A DNA stretch of 64,000 bases, taken from contig NZ_QEXL01000001.1 of the NCBI RefSeq assembly GCF_003311635.1, positions 1-64,000 of the forward strand, given 5' to 3'. Below, piece after piece: positions 53,655-61,623 of this stretch. This stretch comes from Novacetimonas cocois. GTDB taxonomy: Bacteria; Pseudomonadota; Alphaproteobacteria; Acetobacterales; Acetobacteraceae. Within the stretch, counting starts at the first letter, position 1. Each line of letters begins with the position of its first letter. The notes beneath the pieces were generated by a model, which was given only the letters and a program-made list of their open reading frames with translations, did not search any database and was not told the origin of the DNA. Position numbers and translations under genes: made by a program.

Positions 53655-53728
53655 CCTTTTGCGGGCAGGAGGTTTTTTTCCGACAGGCCCCTTGTGTCCC
53701 ACGGGGGGATCTGTGTTAAGAAGCACGC

Positions 53729-53824
53729 GGAAGATCGGCCATAGACGGGTACCTTGCCAACCCGGTCAGGTCCGGAAGGAAGCAGCCGCAGTGAGTTTCG
53801 CTCGGGTTATGTGTCCGGTCTTCC
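53729..53824 (+). ncRNA. ffs: Signal recognition particle RNA (4.5S)
   Basis: The hallmark SRP loop segment GGTCAGGTCCGGAAGGAAGC is at about 53764-53783. The closing helix pairs GGAAGATCGG at the 5' end with CCGGTCTTCC at the 3' end. The domain IV apical and symmetric loop sequence is complete, and the length (about 96 nt) fits the small bacterial form. It lies just upstream of dnaX, as in many alphaproteobacteria. End positions are set by the terminal helix and may be off by a few bases. Confidence 0.93.
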
Positions 53825-53897
53825 ACCCTGGATCAAGGCCCCGCCAGCCTGCCGCGCAGGAAATGGCGCGCGCTGTTTACCTAGCCCGGATGCATCA

Positions 53898-55895
53898 ATG
53901 AACGCTTCTTCGGATCAGGACCGTTCCGGGGAGGAGGATCTGCCGTCCCCGCCCGTGGATGATGGACCCGGCCTGTTCGGTGATGCGCCTGCGCCGCCTG
54001 CCCCCGCCGCGACGGCGACGCCCTATCGGGTTCTGGCGCGCAAGTACCGTCCCACCACATTTGATGACCTGATCGGTCAGGACACGACCGTCCGCATCCT
54101 GCGCAATGCCTTTGCGCTGGGGCGCGTGGCGCATGCCTTCATGCTGACGGGCGTGCGTGGCGTGGGCAAGACGACGACGGCGCGCATCATCGCCCGCGCG
54201 CTGAACTGCACCGGCCCCGACGGGAAGGGCGGGCCAACCGCCGATCCGTGCGGCGTGTGTCCCAACTGCGTCGCCATCCTTGCCGATCGCCATCCCGATG
54301 TCATGGAAATGGACGCCGCGTCGCGCACCGGCGTCGACGATGTGCGCGAGATCATCGAATCGACGCGCTTCCGTCCCATCCAGGGACGCATGAAGGTCTT
54401 CATCATCGATGAGGTCCACATGCTGTCGCGCAACGCGTTCAATGCGCTGCTCAAGACGCTTGAGGAACCGCCGTCGCAGGTGACGTTCATTTTCGCCACG
54501 ACCGAACTGCGCAAGGTGCCGGTGACGGTGCTGTCGCGCTGTCAGACATTCGACCTGCGCCGGGTGCCGCAGGACATGCTGGCCGCGCATTTCGGGCGCG
54601 TGGCGGCGGCGGAAAATGTATCCTTTACGCCTGATGCGCTTGCGCTGATCGCGCGGGCGGCGGACGGGTCGGTGCGCGACGGGCTGTCGCTGCTGGACCA
54701 GGCCATCGCGCAGGGTACCCTCGATGGCGAGGGACAGGCCGATGCGCAGCCGATCGACGCCACGCTGGTCAGCGGCATGCTGGGACAGGCCGACCGGGGC
54801 ATGGTGTTCGACCTGCTCGACGCGGTTCTGGCCGGGCGGCCCGGCCAGGCGCTGACCATCACGGACGAGGTGTTCGCACGCGGCGCGGACCTTGGCGTGA
54901 TGCTGGCCGATGTGCTGGAACTGATCCATACGGTCTCCCGCCTCAAGGCGGTTCCGGCCCTGCGGGAAGGATCAGACCTGCCGGAAATGGAGCGTGAGCG
55001 CTGTCTCGCCATTGCGGATCGTGTCTCCGTGCCGGTGCTGGGGCGCACGTGGCAAATGCTCCTCAAGGGACAGGCGGAGGTGGAACACGCGCCTGATCGC
55101 AGGCAGGCGGCCGAAATGGTCCTGATCCGCATGTGTTACGTGGCGGACCTGCCGCCGCCGGGCGATCTGGTGCGGCGGATGACCGAACGCGGTCCGGACG
55201 CGCCGGCCCCTGACGGGCGCGAGCAACCGGCGTCCGATGCACCGTCGCAGGCAGGCGTCCCGCAGGCCGTGGGGCCGCAGGTTACGGCCGCCGCGCGGGT
55301 GGCGCCGGGCGCGCCATCGGGGGGACCGGCGCTGCGCATGGTCGCCAATGGCGGCGTCCGCGTCGATGGCGTGGCGGAAAGCGAGGTTATCGCCCGCCCC
55401 GTGCCCGAGACGCGACCCCATCTGCGCACATGGCGGGAGGTCGTGGCGTTCGTTTCGGGACGCGATGCCATGCTGCATGGTCATCTGCGACATTCGACGC
55501 ATCTGGTGTCATTTGCCGCGCCCGAGATCCGGATCCGCGTGGAAACGGGCGCGATCGCGGGGCTTGCGCGGCGTCTGGAAAACCTGCTGCGCAAGGAAAC
55601 CGGCGATCCGGCCTGGAAAATCCGCACCTGCGAGGAAGAGGGCGAGCCCACCCTGGCGGAGCAGGGGGCCGAAATCATCCAGATCCATCGCGCGGACGCG
55701 GCCTCCCACCCGCTGGTTCAGGCGATCATGTCGGTCTTTCCCACCGCGCGGCTGGGGCAGGTGACCGATCATGCGCTTGACGATTACGGCCTTCCGCCTG
55801 AAGACATCACACCAGCCATGTTGGCCCCGGATCTGGAATTCGCGCCACTGGATGCCGAACTGGTGGATGAAGACGATCTGCCCCCCGAAGACTGA
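53898..55895 (+). CDS. dnaX: DNA polymerase III subunit gamma/tau
   Basis: 665 aa from the ATG at 53898; a longer in-frame ORF runs back into the SRP RNA and is rejected. It is the clamp-loader ATPase: ARKYRPTTFDDLIGQD, Walker A GVRGVGKTTTAR, a Zn site with Cys in ADPCGVCPNC, Walker B IIDEVHMLS, and the sensor FATTELRKVP with the SRC arginine finger (LSRCQTFDLRR). The C-terminal third (Pro/Ala/Gly-rich linker, then the tau-specific region) is present. No AAAAAAG slippery site was seen, so a gamma form by frameshift is not indicated. ybaB follows after 16 bases. Confidence 0.95.
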   Translation: MNASSDQDRSGEEDLPSPPVDDGPGLFGDAPAPPAPAATATPYRVLARKYRPTTFDDLIGQDTTVRILRNAFALGRVAHAFMLTGVRGVGKTTTARIIARALNCTGPDGKGGPTADPCGVCPNCVAILADRHPDVMEMDAASRTGVDDVREIIESTRFRPIQGRMKVFIIDEVHMLSRNAFNALLKTLEEPPSQVTFIFATTELRKVPVTVLSRCQTFDLRRVPQDMLAAHFGRVAAAENVSFTPDALALIARAADGSVRDGLSLLDQAIAQGTLDGEGQADAQPIDATLVSGMLGQADRGMVFDLLDAVLAGRPGQALTITDEVFARGADLGVMLADVLELIHTVSRLKAVPALREGSDLPEMERERCLAIADRVSVPVLGRTWQMLLKGQAEVEHAPDRRQAAEMVLIRMCYVADLPPPGDLVRRMTERGPDAPAPDGREQPASDAPSQAGVPQAVGPQVTAAARVAPGAPSGGPALRMVANGGVRVDGVAESEVIARPVPETRPHLRTWREVVAFVSGRDAMLHGHLRHSTHLVSFAAPEIRIRVETGAIAGLARRLENLLRKETGDPAWKIRTCEEEGEPTLAEQGAEIIQIHRADAASHPLVQAIMSVFPTARLGQVTDHALDDYGLPPEDITPAMLAPDLEFAPLDAELVDEDDLPPED

Positions 55896-55911
55896 CGCCT
55901 GAAGGAGAGAA

Positions 55912-56241
55912 ATGAACATGAAGAATCTTGCCGGCCTGATGAAGCAGGCCACGCAGATGCAGGCCCGCATGGAAGAAATGCAGGCCAAGCTGGAATCAAT
56001 GACCATCGAGGGCAGCGCGGGCGCGGGCATGGTGAATGTCACCCTCAATGGCAAGGGTGACATGAAGGCCATCCGGATCGACCCCAAGCTGGCCGATCCC
56101 GAGGAAATGGAAATGCTGCAGGACCTGATCCTTGCCGCCTGTGCCGACGCGCGCACGAAGCTCGATGCAACGGCGAGCGAGGAGATGAAGAAGGTGACCG
56201 GCGGCCTGAACCTGCCCGGTGGCATGAAATTCCCGTTCTGA
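55912..56241 (+). CDS. ybaB: YbaB/EbfC nucleoid-associated protein
   Basis: 109 aa, the typical size. The N-terminal helix is [26 protein letters not shown]. The central strands carry the [22 protein letters not shown] motif, and the tail is [19 protein letters not shown] dimeric DNA-binding protein encoded between dnaX and recR in most bacteria. GGAGAGA precedes the ATG. Confidence 0.96.
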   Translation: MNMKNLAGLMKQATQMQARMEEMQAKLESMTIEGSAGAGMVNVTLNGKGDMKAIRIDPKLADPEEMEMLQDLILAACADARTKLDATASEEMKKVTGGLNLPGGMKFPF

Positions 56242-56269
56242 TCGCAAACCCGAACCACAGGGGGATGTG

Positions 56270-56863
56270 ATGGGCGGCGCGGAAATCGAGCGGCTGATTA
56301 CCCTTCTGGGACGGCTGCCGGGGCTGGGGCCGCGTTCCGCCCGGCGCGCCGCACTCGCGCTGCTTCGCCAGCCCCATGCGCGCATGCTGCCGCTGGCGCA
56401 GGCGATGGAACATGCGGCCCGCGCGGTGCGGACCTGTTCCACCTGCGGTAACCTGGATACCTGCGACCCGTGTTCGATCTGTGCCGACCCGTCGCGCGAC
56501 CGCGGGCTGGTCTGCGTTGTTGAAAACGTGGGCGACCTGTGGGCGCTGGAGCGCGCGGGCGTGCATCGTGGCGTCTATCAGGTGCTGGGCGGAACGCTGT
56601 CGGCGCTGGATGGAATCGGGCCGGAAGACCTGAACGTCGCCCCGCTTTATGCCCGGCTGGAGGCCGGCGGCGTGCGGGAGGTCATCCTGGCGCTGGGTGC
56701 CACGGTCGATGGCGCCACGACGATGCACTGGCTGCATGACAGCCTGTCGCGGTTCAACATTCCCGTCAGTCGCGTGGGGCAGGGCGTGCCGGTTGGCGGC
56801 GCGCTGGATGTCCTTGATGACGGCACGCTTGCGGCCGCGCTGATGGCGCGCCGGCCGGCATGA
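56270..56863 (+). CDS. recR: Recombination protein RecR
   Basis: 197 aa from the ATG at 56270 (a GTG is three bases before). The HhH-type LITLLGRLPGLGPRSARRAAL is at the N-terminus. The C4 zinc finger CSTCGNLDTCDPCSIC is at about 56-71, and the Toprim domain begins with LVCVVENVGDLWALE. It acts with RecO/RecF in single-strand gap repair. The stop overlaps the start of the FolM-like reductase by four bases (ATGA). Confidence 0.96.
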   Translation: MGGAEIERLITLLGRLPGLGPRSARRAALALLRQPHARMLPLAQAMEHAARAVRTCSTCGNLDTCDPCSICADPSRDRGLVCVVENVGDLWALERAGVHRGVYQVLGGTLSALDGIGPEDLNVAPLYARLEAGGVREVILALGATVDGATTMHWLHDSLSRFNIPVSRVGQGVPVGGALDVLDDGTLAAALMARRPA

Positions 56864-57684
56864 CGGTGGACGCGATGTCTTGGCCCGTGCCGGCCGCGAT
56901 ACCGCGCGTGGCACTGGTGACGGGGGGCGGCGCGCGACTGGGACGCGCCATCGCCCTGGAACTGGCGCAAAGCGGTTTTGACGTGGCGATCCACTATAAC
57001 GCCAGCCATGACGCGGCGCGGCAGACACTGTCGGACATCATGGCGATGGGCCGTGCCGGATGCCTCGTGCGGGCCGACCTGTCGCATGAGGAGGAGGCGC
57101 GTGGCCTTCTGCCGCGCGTATGTGAAAAGCTGGGGCCGGTGGGGGTGCTGGTCAACAATGCCAGTGTTTTCGAGCGGGACGAGTGGGATACGGCAACGCG
57201 GGAGGGATGGGATGCCCATCTGGAGCCCAACCTGCGCGCGCCCTTTGTCCTGATGCAGGAATTCGGCCGGCAGATGCCCCCGGACAGGCAGGGCATGGTA
57301 CTGAACATGCTGGACGAGCGCGTATGGTCGCTTACGCCGCATTTCATCAGCTATACCGTGTCCAAGGCGGCGCTGTGGTCCCTTACGCAGAGCATGGCGC
57401 TCGCCCTTGCGCCGCGCGGCATCCGGGTCAACGCCATCGGTCCCGGCCCCGTGCTCCCGACGCCACGACAGACCCCTGCGCAGTTCGCCCGTCAGTGCGC
57501 CGCCCTGCCGCTGGGTCATGGCGCGACGGTGGCGGAAATCGCCCATGCGGTCCTGTCGCTTGTCTGCATGCCTTCTGTTACGGGGCAGATGCTGGCGCTT
57601 GACGGGGGACAGCACCTGCAATGGTCGCCCGCCGCGCCTGCCGCAAGGTCCCTGCCCGATAACGGAATGCATGACGGCACATGA
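56860..57684 (+). CDS. SDR, FolM/pteridine-reductase-like (dihydrofolate/dihydromonapterin reductase)
   Basis: 274 aa. The cofactor motif TGGGARLGRAIALEL has the TGxxxR signature of FolM and PTR1, which marks NADPH-dependent pteridine reductases among the SDRs. Catalytic YTVSKAAL is near residue 164; LVNNASVFERDEW is strand 4. PSVTGQMLALDGGQHLQW closes the domain. It overlaps recR (ATGA) at its start and folB (ATGA) at its end. The coupling with dihydroneopterin aldolase supports a folate-pathway role. Confidence 0.85.
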   Translation: MTVDAMSWPVPAAIPRVALVTGGGARLGRAIALELAQSGFDVAIHYNASHDAARQTLSDIMAMGRAGCLVRADLSHEEEARGLLPRVCEKLGPVGVLVNNASVFERDEWDTATREGWDAHLEPNLRAPFVLMQEFGRQMPPDRQGMVLNMLDERVWSLTPHFISYTVSKAALWSLTQSMALALAPRGIRVNAIGPGPVLPTPRQTPAQFARQCAALPLGHGATVAEIAHAVLSLVCMPSVTGQMLALDGGQHLQWSPAAPAARSLPDNGMHDGT

Positions 57685-58085
57685 ACGTTTTTCCCCCGTG
57701 GCCGGACCGGCCCGCCCTGCGGTGCGTCTTTGTGCGCGACCTGTTGCTGGACGCCAATATCGGCGTCTTCGCGCATGAGCAGGGAGTAACGCAGCGCATC
57801 CGCGTCAATGTCGCGTTCGGGGTGACGGATTCGCCGGGTCTGGACGTGGGTGAGGACGACCTCGCCCGCACGGTCTCCTACGAGGATGTGGTGCTTCTGG
57901 TGCGTGGCCTCGTGCGGCAGGGGCATGTGCAACTGGTGGAGACGCTGGCCGAACGGATCGCCGCGGGGATGCTGTCCGATTCGCGGATTCGCGTGGCCCG
58001 GATCCGGGTCGAGAAGCTTGATATCTTCGACGATGCCGAAGCCGTGGGCGTGGAGATCGAACGCCGCAATCCCCACGCGGCATAG
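57681..58085 (+). CDS. folB: Dihydroneopterin aldolase
   Basis: 134 aa, a single T-fold domain. VFVRDLLLDANIGVFAHEQGVTQRIRVNV is the N-terminal motif (with the E of HEQG), VSYEDVVLLVRGLV the middle, LVETLAERIAAGML with the substrate-anchoring Glu, and VRVEKLDIFDDAEAVGVEI-like ending. It makes 6-hydroxymethyl-dihydropterin in folate synthesis. Coupled by a 4-base overlap to the FolM-like gene. Confidence 0.93.
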   Translation: MNVFPPWPDRPALRCVFVRDLLLDANIGVFAHEQGVTQRIRVNVAFGVTDSPGLDVGEDDLARTVSYEDVVLLVRGLVRQGHVQLVETLAERIAAGMLSDSRIRVARIRVEKLDIFDDAEAVGVEIERRNPHAA

Positions 58086-58146
58086 GACTGCGCGACGCGC
58101 GGCATCGGGGCCATGCATCGCGCGGTCGTGATGGTGGTGGCGAAGA

Positions 58147-58482
58147 TCAGTTGTCGTGATCTTCCTTGTCGGTCTTCAGGTCGATGTCCGCGCTGCTGAT
58201 TTCATCGTCGTCATCGTCAAGTCCGACTTCGTCTTCCATCACGTCATCCGCGTCGGCATCCGCGTCCGTGTCCAGATCCGTATCGGGATCGAGGTCATCG
58301 GACGTGGCCGCCTTTTTGGGGGGAACGGGGGCCGCGGGTTCCACGGGACGCCGCACGCGCGGCAGTTCCACCGGCTGTTCCGTGCCGCATTTCGGGCAGA
58401 CCGCCGGATTCCTGTTCAGATCATAGAAGCGGGCGCTGCAGGAGACACAGACGCGCTTTGTGCCGAGGTTGGGCTGGGCCAT
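58147..58482 (-). CDS. FYDLN-acid protein (TIGR02300 family)
   Basis: 111 aa from MAQPNLG. A zinc-ribbon-like start has CVSCSARFYDLNRNPAVCPKCG (two CxxC pairs, residues about 12-33) and contains the diagnostic FYDLN. A Pro-rich stretch follows, then a tail made mostly of Asp and Glu. This family is found only in alphaproteobacteria and its function is unknown. In other alphaproteobacteria it often sits next to aroA-cmk-rpsA; here cmk-rpsA follow divergently. An in-frame upstream ATG at 58599 is rejected because the extension lacks family character. Confidence 0.92.
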   Translation of the reverse strand: MAQPNLGTKRVCVSCSARFYDLNRNPAVCPKCGTEQPVELPRVRRPVEPAAPVPPKKAATSDDLDPDTDLDTDADADADDVMEDEVGLDDDDDEISSADIDLKTDKEDHDN

Positions 58483-58668
58483 CTTGAACCTGTCGATCCT
58501 GTTCTGTGCAAAGGAATAAAGCCACTGTCGCAACGTGACAAAAGGGCGCAGCCCCATGCCAGTTTGTCCGGCGTATGTCAAACGATGCGCGCAATGCAAT
58601 GGGCAGGGGATGTTTTTGTGTCAATATCGGATTGACACCCGACGCAGGAATCCGGAATTGGAGGGGGT

Positions 58669-58782
58669 ATGAAAACAGCCTGTATGTTCCCGCTTCATGA
58701 TGGTGTGGCGACCCCTGATATGCCTGCCATGACCATCCCTGCCTCGACCTATGTTGCGACCGGCCGGGGGCGGCGGGCATGA
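58669..58782 (+). CDS. Candidate 37-aa ORF upstream of and coupled to cmk
   Basis: An ATG directly behind a very strong GGAGGGGGT starts a 37-residue ORF. Its TGA overlaps the cmk ATG (ATGA at 58779-58782). It has no hydrophobic segment; it begins MKTACMFPLHDG and ends in a basic GRGRRA. It could be a leader peptide that makes cmk translation depend on it, or a relic left where aroA is usually found. The strong ribosome-binding site belongs to this ORF rather than to cmk. Confidence 0.45.
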   Translation: MKTACMFPLHDGVATPDMPAMTIPASTYVATGRGRRA

Positions 58783-59417
58783 CCGCGCCGCTGATCATCG
58801 CGGTGGACGGCCCGGCGGCGGCGGGCAAGGGCACGCTGGCGCAGCGGCTGGCGCGCGCGCTGGACCTTCCGTATCTTGATACCGGGCTGCTGTATCGCGC
58901 GACGGGACGGCGGATGCTGGATGCAGGGCTGGATCCGGCCACCACCGCCGATGATCAGGCCCGCAGGGTCACGCTTGACGACCTGTCGCGCACCGACCTG
59001 CGCGTGCCGGAGGTCGACCGCGCCGCCAGCCTTGTCGCGTCGCAGCCGTCCGTGCGGCGTATCCTGGTCGATATCCAGCGCGCCTTCGCCACGCGTCACG
59101 GCGCGGTGCTGGACGGGCGGGATATCGGGACGGTGATTTTTCCCGACGCGCGGGTAAAATTGTTCGTGACCGCCTCCCTCGCCGCGCGGGCGCGGCGGCG
59201 TTGGGAACAGATGACCGCCGATCCCGACGCCCCGGACCGGGAGGCCCAGATCGCCCGCGTCGCGCATGAGCTGGAGGCCCGTGACGCGGCCGACTCCTCG
59301 CGCGCCGTGGCCCCCCTGCGCGCCGCCCCGGATGCCATCCATATCGAGACCGATGACCTGAGCGCGGACGAGGTCCTGGCGGAGGCGCTGCGCATTGTTG
59401 CCCGCATGACGCGCTGA
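58779..59417 (+). CDS. cmk: Cytidylate kinase
   Basis: 212 aa. The P-loop is IAVDGPAAAGKGTLAQRLA; LPYLDTGLLYRA carries the CMP-binding Asp; DGRDIGTVIFPDARVKLFV is near 110-128. The lid is around RARRRW and REAQIARVAHELEARDAADSSRAVAPL, ending with DAIHIETDDL. It phosphorylates CMP and dCMP. rpsA follows after 284 bases. Confidence 0.96.
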   Translation: MTAPLIIAVDGPAAAGKGTLAQRLARALDLPYLDTGLLYRATGRRMLDAGLDPATTADDQARRVTLDDLSRTDLRVPEVDRAASLVASQPSVRRILVDIQRAFATRHGAVLDGRDIGTVIFPDARVKLFVTASLAARARRRWEQMTADPDAPDREAQIARVAHELEARDAADSSRAVAPLRAAPDAIHIETDDLSADEVLAEALRIVARMTR

Positions 59418-59701
59418 CGCTTATTTGTGGTATTTGTGGCTGGTATTTCGCCCCTGTCCCCTAGGTTTTTATTGACACGGACGGGTCATCGGGTGTCTGT
59501 GCTGTGAAATGTTGCCGTTTCGTCATGCGTGGCGGGACGCGACGTTTTTCATGTTGGCCGTCAGGCATGCCATGACCGTGTCATGGATCGCAGCCGGGCA
59601 AGACGTTCCGATCAGGGTCGTACGGGATCATGACGCGGGGCGCAGGATTTTCCGGTCCCTTCCATCGGAATGCGACCGGATGCGGGATTTACAAGTAACT
59701 C
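59418..59701. other. cmk-rpsA intergenic region (rpsA leader)
   Basis: 284 bases with no gene. The rpsA ATG is preceded by ACAAGTAACTC, with no recognisable Shine-Dalgarno sequence. A weak site upstream of rpsA is also known in E. coli, where S1 represses its own translation. Confidence 0.5.
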
Positions 59702-61417
59702 ATGGCTTCAGCCACAACACAGCCTACCGCCGAACATGCGGGTGGCGAGGATTTCGCCGCCCTTCTCGAAGAGACCCTGGGCCGCGATAGCGCGTTTGAC
59801 GGTTCCGTCGTAACCGGTCGTGTCGTCCGCCTGACGGACGAATTCGCGATCGTCGATGTCGGCCTCAAGAGCGAAGGGCGCGTTGCGCTCAAGGAATTCG
59901 GCCCGCCGGGCGTGACCCCCGACGTAAAGCCGGGCGACGTCATCGAACTGTTTGTCGAGCGTTACGAGGATCGTGACGGTTCCATCGTGCTGTCGCGCGA
60001 AAAGGCCCGTCGCGAGGAAGCCTGGACGAACCTGGAAAAGGCGTTCGAAAGCAACCAGCGCGTCAACGGCACGATCTATGGCCGCGTCAAGGGTGGCTTC
60101 ACGGTCGACCTCGGCGGCGCCATGGCGTTCCTGCCCGGCAGCCAGGTCGATATCCGCCCCGTGCGCGACGTCACCCCGCTGATGGGTGTGCCGCAGCCGT
60201 TTCAGATCCTGAAGATGGACCGCGCGCGCGGCAACATCGTCGTGTCGCGTCGCGCCGTCCTTGAAGAGACGCGCGCCGAACAGCGCAGCGAGCTGATCCA
60301 GGGCCTGAAGGAAGGCATGATCCTCGACGGCGTGGTCAAGAACATCACCGATTACGGTGCGTTCGTGGACCTCGGCGGCGTCGACGGCCTGCTGCATGTC
60401 ACGGACATCGCGTGGAAGCGCATCAACCACCCGTCCGAGGCCCTGCAGATCGGTCAGCCGGTCCGCGTGCAGGTCATCCGCTTCAACCCCGATACGCAGC
60501 GCATCTCGCTGGGCATGAAGCAGCTCGAGGCCGATCCGTGGGAAAACGTGGCGATCAAGTATCCGCCGGGTGCCCGCTATACCGGTCGCGTCACGAACAT
60601 CACCGATTACGGCGCGTTCGTGGAGCTGGAGCCGGGCGTCGAAGGCCTGGTGCACGTGTCCGAAATGTCCTGGACGAAGAAGAACGTCCATCCGGGCAAG
60701 ATCGTCGCCACTTCGCAGGAAGTCGACGTCATGGTCCTGGATGTGGACAGCGCGAAGCGCCGCATCTCGCTCGGCCTGAAGCAGGTCCAGCGCAACCCGT
60801 GGGAACAGTTCGCCGAGGAACACAAGGTTGGTTCCGTGGTCGAGGGCGAAATCCGCAACATCACGGAATTCGGCCTGTTCATCGGCCTGTCGCCCGACAT
60901 CGATGGCATGGTCCACATGTCCGACCTGTCGTGGGACGAGCCGGGCGAAGTCGCCATGACGCATTACGAAAAGGGTCAGGTCGTCAAGGCCAAGGTCCTG
61001 GACGTGGATGTGGAAAAGGAACGCATCTCGCTTGGCATCAAGCAGCTGCATGAAGATCCGGCGGCCGATACCCTGAGCAAGGTGCAGAAGGGCGCCATCG
61101 TGACCTGCATCGTCACGGCGGTTCAGTCCAACGGCATCGAGGTCAAGGTTGACGACGTGCTGACCGGCTTCATCCGTCGCGCCGAGCTGGCCCGTGACAA
61201 GGCCGACCAGCGTCCGGAGCGTTTCGCGGTTGGCGAACGCGTCGATGCGAAGATCGTGTCGGTTGACCGCGCGGCCCGCAAGCTGGCGCTGACGATCCGC
61301 GGCCGTGAGGTCGAGGAAGACAAGCAGGCGATCACCGACTACGGCTCGTCCGACAGCGGTGCGTCGCTGGGCGATATCCTGGGTGCAGCGATCCGTCGCC
61401 GCAACGCCGAAAGCTGA
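59702..61417 (+). CDS. rpsA: 30S ribosomal protein S1
   Basis: 571 aa with six S1 RNA-binding domains at about 42-105, 123-190, 207-275, 294-362, 381-449 and 467-536. The third to fifth carry the sharpest signatures, such as ITDYGAFVDLGGVDGLLHVTDI, ITDYGAFVELEPGVEGLVHVSEM and ITEFGLFIGLSPDIDGMVHMSDL. It holds mRNA on the 30S subunit during initiation. Codon use is strongly biased to C/G-ending codons, as in highly expressed genes. Confidence 0.97.
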   Translation: MASATTQPTAEHAGGEDFAALLEETLGRDSAFDGSVVTGRVVRLTDEFAIVDVGLKSEGRVALKEFGPPGVTPDVKPGDVIELFVERYEDRDGSIVLSREKARREEAWTNLEKAFESNQRVNGTIYGRVKGGFTVDLGGAMAFLPGSQVDIRPVRDVTPLMGVPQPFQILKMDRARGNIVVSRRAVLEETRAEQRSELIQGLKEGMILDGVVKNITDYGAFVDLGGVDGLLHVTDIAWKRINHPSEALQIGQPVRVQVIRFNPDTQRISLGMKQLEADPWENVAIKYPPGARYTGRVTNITDYGAFVELEPGVEGLVHVSEMSWTKKNVHPGKIVATSQEVDVMVLDVDSAKRRISLGLKQVQRNPWEQFAEEHKVGSVVEGEIRNITEFGLFIGLSPDIDGMVHMSDLSWDEPGEVAMTHYEKGQVVKAKVLDVDVEKERISLGIKQLHEDPAADTLSKVQKGAIVTCIVTAVQSNGIEVKVDDVLTGFIRRAELARDKADQRPERFAVGERVDAKIVSVDRAARKLALTIRGREVEEDKQAITDYGSSDSGASLGDILGAAIRRRNAES

Positions 61418-61455
61418 TATCGATCCATCCCCTGCCCAACCGGGCGGGGGATACG

Positions 61456-61497
61456 AAAAGGGCGGTGCCATTCATCTGGCACCGCCCTTTTTTTATC
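61456..61497 (+). terminator. Rho-independent terminator of rpsA
   Basis: AAAAGGGCGGTGCC-(8 nt)-GGCACCGCCCTTTT is a 14-bp perfect stem continued into TTT, 39 bases after the rpsA stop. It is the strongest intrinsic terminator in the window. Confidence 0.95.
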
Positions 61498-61623
61498 TGT
61501 TCCTTACGTGACATCCGCCGCACCGTCTGTGTGCGTGGGAAGCCTGTCCCGATGGGCGGCGTCCCGTAATGCCGCCCGATCGGTGGCGGCACGGGACGCA
61601 GGCCCGTCAGGGCAGGGACCGGA

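Noticed and set aside
53754-53897. Longer start for dnaX
   Set aside because: It would overlap the SRP RNA; the ATG at 53898 gives the expected N-terminus.
53898-55895. Programmed frameshift in dnaX
   Set aside because: No A-rich slippery heptamer was seen in the coding frame.
59708-61471. 587-codon minus-strand ORF
   Set aside because: Antisense to rpsA; the length reflects strong codon bias in rpsA, and the product is Asp/His/Arg-rich without domains.
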